From Flaccisagitta enflata (lineage: Eukaryota > Chaetognatha > Sagittoidea > Aphragmophora): a stretch of 64,000 bases of DNA. How positions within the stretch are numbered: position 1 is the stretch's first letter; every line of letters begins with the position of its first letter. This document shows, piece after piece, positions 58,215-64,000 of the stretch. The stretch is taken from positions 71,176,001 to 71,240,000 of the forward strand of contig OZ231126.1 in assembly GCA_965153355.1 (NCBI GenBank). Reading direction: 5' to 3'. The notes below the pieces were generated by a model, which was not told the DNA's origin, did not search any database, and saw nothing but the letters and a program-made list of their open reading frames with translations. A program made the position numbers and the translations under genes.

Positions 58215-60098
58215 ATGTCATCCCACCATGTTAGTGTGACCGGGGAGGAGTGTGAGGAGGGGCTGGGAGGAGGATATGAGTTTGATTTGGTGCAGATGGA
58301 GGACGAGGCGATGGAGCCGAGGAGGGTGGAGTCGGAGGAGGTGCCGGTGGAGTATAAGAATAATGAGTTGTTGTTGCCAGGGGGTCCGCAGGTGGCGGTG
58401 GCGGTGGAGAAGGATGGGGAGAGGAAGAAGAAGAGCAGGACGGAAGTAGCGGACATGGTGGGATCCTTCCGGATGTGTAGAGGTTCCAACGCATTGACGG
58501 AAGAATTTGATGAGTGGCAATTCTCGACCGAAGCGCAGAGGGATATCATGGCCTCCAATTTGGCGGTCCTGGTATTCTTCCATGTCGGTCAGAAGCGCTA
58601 CCCCAACGTATACGTGGCCCAACTGATAAAGGTCGATGGCGAAATGGACTGGGTCCTAGTCGAAGATGGCTTTGACATTTACAAAATCGGCCATGCGATG
58701 GGCTCACGCCTGCGTCACCTGTCGGTGTTGTTGTGGTGTGGTCAGGGGCAGGTGAAGATGGCGATGCGGAGGTTTGCGAAGAAGCCGGGGGTGTGTACGG
58801 CATACGGGTTGTGGGAGCCGGAGACGAGGGAGCCGCCGCGGTGGCCGTGTTTGCGCGGCGACTCGGCGATGGAGGAGCATGAGGTGGTGGTAAGATTTAA
58901 GGAGGCGGTGGCGACGGAGGACGCGAAGAGGAGGAAGGGGAAGCTGAGGATTGCGGAGTTGGACGGTTTGTTGACGGCGGAGATGGATAGGTGGAGGAAG
59001 AGAGAGATGGTGTGGAATTCGAGGGGTGACGCAGGGCCAGAGAGGGCAGTGAGGATGCCCAATCAGTTGTGGGGGTGCCCTCTCCTTCCTGAGTGGCGTG
59101 GTGCAGGGGCGGTGGCAAATGTGGGGCCGGAGCCGAGGGACTTGGAAGCGGAGGACGTGGTGGTGCGTAGACAGGGGGAGGGAGGAGGAGTTGAGGATGA
59201 GGAAGAAGGGGAGCGGAGGGGATGGACGAAGAAGCAGGAGAGGCAGAAGAAGAAGAACATGAAGTTTAGGGAGAATAGGAGGAAGAGGCAGCTGGAGTAT
59301 AAGGAGGAGAGAGATGGGTTGAAGGAACAGATTGAGGAGAAGAGGAAGCAGATGGAAGAGGTGAAGGCGGAGGTTGAGCGGGAGAAGAAGGAGAAGTTGG
59401 AAGGGATGCAGCGGGAAATGGAGGAGTTGGAAAAGGAGATGAAGGAAAAGGCGAAGGAAAGGAAGGAGAGGGAAAAGCCCTCCAAGAAGAAGAAGAAGCA
59501 GGAGGAGGAGGGTGCTGCCGGGGGTGCTCCAGTAGCCACTCCAAAGGCCGACCCACCGACGTCGTCTTCTTCATCCTCATCTAGAAAGGGGAAGCATGCG
59601 GAGGGGGGGAAGGCGATGGCTGCCGCTTCGGCGACAGACTCATCCATCCCCCCACCGACGCTGTCCCCCAACCCTCAAAACAATCGTCGGCAGAGTGGAC
59701 GTGGAAATGGTCGTGGTAATGGCCGCGGCCGTGGAGGTTGGCGCCGCGACCACGGCGGTTTCCGGTCCAACCAGTCCATGAATGATGAGGACTTATCGCG
59801 GCGGTATAGGGAGGCGACGCCCTTCCTCCCCAACGCGTCGTTCTCCACCCCCCCGTCGAGTTTTGAAGATTTTTTTCGAGGGGTGTGCTTGCTAGGGCGA
59901 ACTGCGGCGTCGGAAGCGATGGCACCTGTTGCCACCTCGTCGCCGTCAGCGTCTCGCCCTCGACATCGCGGACACGGTGGCCAGCGTCATGGGCATCAGC
60001 AGCAGCAGCATCATCAGCAACCGCCTGCCGCTGATCCGGACGCGCAGCGTGGTCCGCAGCCACACGGGCAGCGTGGCGCGGCGCCTTCGCGTCGCTAG
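58215..60098 (+). CDS. Unrecognised third ORF of the BEL element (coiled coil + RG-rich tail)
   Basis: 627 residues from the ATG at 58215, which has A at -3; an upstream in-frame ATG lies at 58065. It lies between integrase and the 3' LTR, where env sits in some BEL elements. I do not recognise the family. Seen in order: acidic N-terminus; a possibly folded region (about residues 75-270, with LAVLVFFHVGQKRYPNVYVA and MDWVLVEDGFDIYKIGHAMG); a long charged coiled coil (about 365-470); Ser-rich linker; RGNGRGNGRGRGGWRRDHGG, an RGG/RG-type nucleic-acid-binding pattern; a Pro/His/Gln-rich end. There is no signal peptide or membrane segment from 58215, so it is not a normal envelope. The splice-acceptor-like GCCCTTTTTTCCTTAG ends at 58024 and could serve a spliced mRNA (inference). 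Confidence 0.65.
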   Translation: MSSHHVSVTGEECEEGLGGGYEFDLVQMEDEAMEPRRVESEEVPVEYKNNELLLPGGPQVAVAVEKDGERKKKSRTEVADMVGSFRMCRGSNALTEEFDEWQFSTEAQRDIMASNLAVLVFFHVGQKRYPNVYVAQLIKVDGEMDWVLVEDGFDIYKIGHAMGSRLRHLSVLLWCGQGQVKMAMRRFAKKPGVCTAYGLWEPETREPPRWPCLRGDSAMEEHEVVVRFKEAVATEDAKRRKGKLRIAELDGLLTAEMDRWRKREMVWNSRGDAGPERAVRMPNQLWGCPLLPEWRGAGAVANVGPEPRDLEAEDVVVRRQGEGGGVEDEEEGERRGWTKKQERQKKKNMKFRENRRKRQLEYKEERDGLKEQIEEKRKQMEEVKAEVEREKKEKLEGMQREMEELEKEMKEKAKERKEREKPSKKKKKQEEEGAAGGAPVATPKADPPTSSSSSSSRKGKHAEGGKAMAAASATDSSIPPPTLSPNPQNNRRQSGRGNGRGNGRGRGGWRRDHGGFRSNQSMNDEDLSRRYREATPFLPNASFSTPPSSFEDFFRGVCLLGRTAASEAMAPVATSSPSASRPRHRGHGGQRHGHQQQQHHQQPPAADPDAQRGPQPHGQRGAAPSRR

Positions 60099-60218
60099 GC
60101 GCGTCTCGCGCCGCTCCCTTCGCCGTCCGTCCGTCCGCTCATTCAGGTGACTTGATCCTTCGTCTCTCCTCGATGTTTTTTGAGGCGGGACGGTGTGACT
60201 AGGTTGGAATGGGATTCC

Positions 60219-60229
60219 AACGGGGGGAC
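60219..60229 (+). promoter_or_regulatory. Polypurine tract
   Basis: AACGGGGGGAC immediately before the TG of the 3' LTR; expected primer site for plus-strand DNA synthesis. Confidence 0.7.
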
Positions 60230-60783
60230 TGTGGAATATCGTTGATATTTTGGCATTTGGCGCCTTTGTACTGCGATTTATTTCATTGTCCTTTCGTTGG
60301 CATTGCTATTCATTTGCTTGTGATGATATATTTGATTATCTGGATGCATTCTTTCTTTCAGTTAATCAGTGTATTTTAACAAGCAATTCAACCTGGAAGC
60401 ACTTTGGGGATTACAGTGGAACCTGTGGTGAGTGTACTTGGCTACATTTGTTGACAATTGATTGAATTGATTGAGGTAGTTATTGATGATACACACTAGC
60501 TAGTTAGTTGGTAGACATTAACCAATCCTTTCCCCCCCCCTCTCTTCTGTTTCTCCTTCTTTCTCTTTCTGTATATAATAGTTTAAATACACTTTCTTAC
60601 CTAGTGATTAGAGATAGCATCCACAGACTGACGATGGGATCAGCGCCACCGGAAGTGACGTTATCAGCGTGATTGGCGTAGCGATGGCGTATTCAGACCG
60701 GAAGTGGCGTCTTCAATCGGAAGTTGCGTGGACGGCAAGATCCTAATGACGGTACGAGACAGTATTTTCTACGGTTCTTTACA
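60230..60783 (+). repeat. BEL 3' LTR
   Basis: Starts TGTGGAATATCG after a polypurine tract and ends TTCTTTACA, a TG..CA pair, 554 bp. It ends exactly where the host ORF1 sequence resumes. It contains three CGGAAGT(G/T)(A/G)CG-like motifs near 60650-60725. The boundaries cannot be confirmed against a 5' LTR because none is present. Confidence 0.75.
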
Positions 60784-61613
60784 TCGTGAGTGATAATCAC
60801 CCCGTTCCATTTCTCCATTCCTCTCAGCTTCTTCGCCATCAGGAGCATTGCCCTCTTTTTTTCTGAGCATACAAATTTAATGACCAGGGGGCGCAAATTG
60901 CCACTGTTTGATGTTCCAACACGAAAATGATGAACAATGTCCGTAGAAGGATCCAGGTCCAGGTCCAAGTCACCAGCAAGCAATTTGATCATGGCAAGAT
61001 CGTCATCTGTTTCCTGTTGACCAAAAATGATGATGTTGTTTCTCTTTCGTTGGCGCAAGACCCATTCTGGAACAAATTGCACAGGTGTGCCTTTATTCAT
61101 TGTGGCAGGGTTGGTTGAACTTAGTGCAGAATTGTGAATTTCATCCACTTTTGCCTTGATGGCTTGAAATTCGGTTTGGAGCTACTGTAATCTGACATCA
61201 GTTAATGTTGTTTTTTCTCCAATGGCATCCATCTTGGTCTTCAATTCATCTTTGATACGCCTGTTTTTTTCCATCTCCTCCGCAAACTTGCGATTTGTTG
61301 CATCTAACTGTTGTTGTGATTTAGTCAATTTCTTTCCAAAGGCTTCAAATTCGGTTTTTGAGGCAACCTGATGCTTAACCACTTGGGCTTTGAAGGAATC
61401 AGCACTTGTGATATGTTTTTCCATTTTAATGGTTAGCATGGCAATTGTTTCATTCAAAGCTGTATGATTATTGTTAATGCCTTCCACGACTTTTTCAAAA
61501 CCTTCAAGACATTTTTTGAAGGTCATGAGTAGAGCATCTATTTTGGTTTTCCATTCATTTGTTTCTTTTGACTCTTTTTCCAGTTGCGCAATATCATGCT
61601 GTATTTTCTCCAT
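60784..61613 (-). pseudogene. L1-type ORF1, N-terminal and central part
   Basis: ATG at 61613 on the minus strand. Residues 1-143 are a heptad-rich coiled coil (QHDIAQLEKESKETNEWKTK..). A TAG at 61182-61184 interrupts the frame, which then continues in register through RKRNNIIIFGQQETDDDLAM (RRM-like) and HFRVGTSNSGNLRPLVIKF to the BEL junction at 60784. The coiled coil, RRM and C-terminal domain order matches L1-type ORF1 RNA-binding chaperones. The remainder is at 50866-51179. The ORF2 partner is not seen. Confidence 0.75.
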
Positions 61614-62174
61614 GTCTTGAGCTTTATTAGATTGTCAGAGCAGGATGAAACCGAGACTGTTCTAGATAGCTCTTTATCTCAAAGAGTGGCGCTTGTGCCA
61701 ACTGCCCCGGTGCTCAGTAACTTCCAACTCTGTGACAATCTATCTGAGGTTAACGGAAAGATGACAATTTCTTTCAGTAAGATTCAGTCTTTGGTTCTGT
61801 GAAGTAGTTTTTTTTTTAGCCGCGAAGGAGTAAAAGGTTTTGTAACACAAATTCTTTGCTGTAGTTGTTCTTTCTTTCTTTTTTTTCTTTTTTTTTTCTC
61901 CCTTCACTCTTCTTTCCTCTCTCTTCTCACTTCTCTCTTCTTCTCCACCTTTTTCCTCTTCTTCTTCTTCTTTTTTCTATTCTTCTACAGTAAGCTGCCG
62001 ACAAGGCCTCTGTCCTGCCAAGTAGCGGCGCTACCCGGTACTCCAAAATCTACATGCCTGTTTGGTCATATTGCATAGCCTTAAAATACCGTAAAAAAGC
62101 CGTAAAATGCCGTAAAATAGTCAAAAAATGTCTCACTACTGATGGCCTTACTGTCAATGGAATTGAATTGTGTA

Positions 62175-62177
<3 letters not shown>
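61614..62177. other. Possible LINE 5' region, pyrimidine-rich stretch
   Basis: 61614-61800 lies upstream of the minus-strand ORF1 and may be its 5' UTR; an opposing 72-codon frame is not credible. 61868-61985 is TTCTT/CTC-rich. AAATACCGTAAAAAAGCCG and TAAAATGCCGTAAAATAG follow at 62085-62122. Confidence 0.4.

Positions 62178-62268
<91 letters not shown>
62178..62268. repeat. (GT)n microsatellite
   Basis: Uninterrupted GT tract of about 90 bp. Confidence 0.98.
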
Positions 62269-62269
<1 letters not shown>

Positions 62270-63459
62270 TGAGGTGTGGTTACGCATATACTGTTCAGAT
62301 TTTTAAGCCGTAGTACAAAAATTATGTCTGGATACTAATCTAGATACTAGAATCTAGAAACTTAGCTACTAACTAGATAGCAACAGCGCTCAAGTTGGAT
62401 AGAAGCTCCAAAGGTCATCTGGGGACACTGCTTACGTGCGCCCACATTCGCTTGAAATGGTTGAGCATCTACTGGCACCGTGCAGGCGCCTCTATTGAAA
62501 GGTGACACATCTAAGGTCGGTCGGTCGTGTTAATACATTTCTCCCTCATGTTCGATCGTCACAATACTCGACTCCCTCAAGACAAGTGAAATAATCCACA
62601 GGCGCAAGACGGCCATGTTCCTTCTTTTCGCATTAAATTTGACGACAAACGTCTGGGCTCAATTGCCTCCCATCCAACGCTTCTCGCAATTTATTGTGGA
62701 TAATAACGGAAGATATGGCCATGGACCATATGCGTTACAACCACCGTCATCTGAAGCAACGATGAAACATACGTCTTTTTAACAACCCGCTTCTGACCAT
62801 CTTATATCTGGTTATGTCTTAACACTTGAAACATAAAATCCTACGCGGCGTCATTGTCAAATATGGGCGTGTGGCTGAGTGTTAGGAGCACTGGCGTCCA
62901 AGAACTTTATGCTATTGGTGATGGTGGTCATATTTTAAAGCCTTTCTCTCGTACCAATCATTGCTTATTTCGAATTGCACTTCGCCAAGCTCCGTGATCC
63001 AAATTTCAATATTCGTGAATTTCTTTATGAATTAGTAAGTGTTTACGAATATTAAGCTGAATCACTACTGCTCACACAAGCATTTCAGCCATCGTTAAGA
63101 CTGTGAACTGCGGAATAAATGCGAACATTAATTTGATCGTTTATTCTCCGAGATCAAGATCGATGATGAAAACAAATGGCAACATTCCATGCAACTTTTA
63201 GAATTGGTTTTGCTTACCACGCAGAGGACCAGGCGGATGCTTAATGCTTAATGCCTACCAGGCAGAAATCCAGGATGAAAATTTCTCAAATGAAAAAAAA
63301 AGTCACCCTAAATTTTTTGCACAGTGGTCCTACAAAGGGTGTAGAATAAGAATATGATATCTATTTTGGTCAAGTATTGGCCAAAAATATTGGAGACGGT
63401 TTTTTTGTACTAAAAAGTGCTATTTTTGCTTTAAAAGAGCATTACTTTGAATATTTTCA
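62269..63459. other. No gene seen
   Basis: AT-rich. CGTGTGGCTGAGTGTTAGGA near 62868 looks like a tRNA A-box region but has no matching B box. AGGTCGGTCGGTCGTG near 62514 resembles Z-element microsatellite. Confidence 0.4.
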
Positions 63460-63461
63460 TA

Positions 63462-63622
63462 CAGTTGAGCCCCGCTGTAACGGAATTCCGCCTAGAACAA
63501 ATACAAATCCACGATCCCTTCAAGTTGATTTATTATTTTTGTTTTGTGGCAATAGCAGAAGTCCGCCTATAACAGAAAAAAATTATTGGTCCAGTGAAAT
63601 CCTTTAGAATGGGGTTCAACTG
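63462..63622. mobile_element. Pogo/Tigger-like MITE
   Basis: CAGTTGAGCCCC at the left and GGGGTTCAACTG at the right are inverted ends with one mismatch, flanked by TA at both sides (63460-63461 and 63623-63624). The TA duplication and the CAGTTGAACCCC..TATAACGG style of end are typical of pogo/Tigger elements. 161 bp, non-coding. A partial copy is at 16750-16814. Confidence 0.7.
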
Positions 63623-63624
63623 TA

Positions 63625-64000
63625 ATCTTTTTTGCACAATTGTTTAGTCCTATTTTAAATTAGTATTGTAGTGAACTTTGGAGATCTTAGGATATGTCTA
63701 AGAGACCTAAAAATGGCTTTATAAAGCCAAAAAAGAAAAAATAAGGCAAATTTGTGAAATTCTCACAAATTAAGCATTGGAAACTGTTTCTTAGGGTAAA
63801 TTTTTTTTTATTTCCTGCGAGATTTACAGGAGATAGAAGCAAAAAAAGTAAAACCGCATCATGCAAACAAGCTTAAAGTTCAATTTTTTAAAAAATAGTC
63901 CAAGGCCTCTTATACATCTTCTTAAATCTCCAAAATACACTAGAATATCAATTTTTCCTAGAACTAAACACTTTTGCTAGATAGATTAAAAAAACATTCA
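63625..64000. other. No gene seen
   Basis: AT-rich to the end of the window. Confidence 0.4.

Larger units (their letters stand above)
51180..60783 (+). mobile_element. BEL/Pao LTR retrotransposon, 5' LTR missing, 3' LTR present
   Basis: Order: 94-bp leader, gag, zinc knuckles, protease, reverse transcriptase, RNase H, integrase, an extra ORF, polypurine tract, 3' LTR. The domain order and motifs (YIDDL, DUF1758-like protease, peptidase A17 region, DUF5641-like tail) fix the BEL/Pao assignment. Only 94 bp separate the host ORF1 sequence from the gag ATG, so the 5' LTR and most of the leader are absent. The copy has several frameshifts and one in-frame stop and is unlikely to be autonomous as read. 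Confidence 0.85.

Noticed and set aside
62862-62935. Second tRNA gene
   Set aside because: An A-box-like TGGCTGAGTG is present, but there is no B box, no T-arm and no anticodon stem.

Overview
This window looks like repeat-dominated nuclear DNA from an invertebrate animal. The evidence is one probable innexin exon (gap-junction proteins of invertebrates) with a clean splice acceptor, one eukaryotic tRNA-Arg(TCT) with internal A and B boxes, a BEL/Pao LTR retrotransposon, several non-LTR retrotransposon remnants, and very many microsatellites. The species cannot be named from the sequence. Host genes are almost absent: the innexin terminal exon (7902-8475) and the tRNA (17046-17118) are the only likely host genes seen. 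All repeat counts, identities and boundaries were read by eye, without alignment software.

Layout. 1-4110: a 75-bp hairpin satellite, 20/21-bp minisatellites and copies of a 'GGGCAGCGGCCCC' repeat family. 4.9-7.0 kb: a (GT)n tract, a Helentron-like short element and a 1.45-kb minisatellite of strict 30-bp period. 7.4-8.9 kb: simple repeats and the innexin exon. 9-34 kb: a mosaic of short non-autonomous DNA elements (several with visible terminal inverted repeats and target duplications), simple repeats, fragments of two non-LTR retrotransposon families, and the tRNA. 34.46-42.69 kb: one large foldback-type element whose two inverted arms are built from a 145-bp satellite, partly arranged as a 725-bp five-monomer higher-order repeat, and bounded by a 9-bp target duplication. 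43-50 kb: pyrimidine/purine tracts and a terminal-inverted-repeat element with a telomere-like 18-bp core. 50.87-61.61 kb: an L1-type ORF1 on the minus strand, split by a nearly complete BEL/Pao retrotransposon that carries an extra ORF between integrase and the 3' LTR. 61.6-64 kb: simple repeats and a pogo-like miniature element.

Three points stand out. (1) The 8.2-kb foldback element ties a satellite with higher-order structure to a mobile element. (2) The BEL element has an unrecognised 627-residue third ORF (unknown N-terminal region, long charged coiled coil, RG-rich tail) in the env position, with a strong splice-acceptor-like site upstream. (3) At least 16 dispersed copies of two related element types share one design: 5' AAACAAGGCC end, subterminal motif, GTCY-type microsatellite, and a 3' hairpin complementary to the 5' motif, as in Helentron-associated elements. 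The BEL copy is damaged: several frameshifts, an in-frame TAG in reverse transcriptase, and no 5' LTR.
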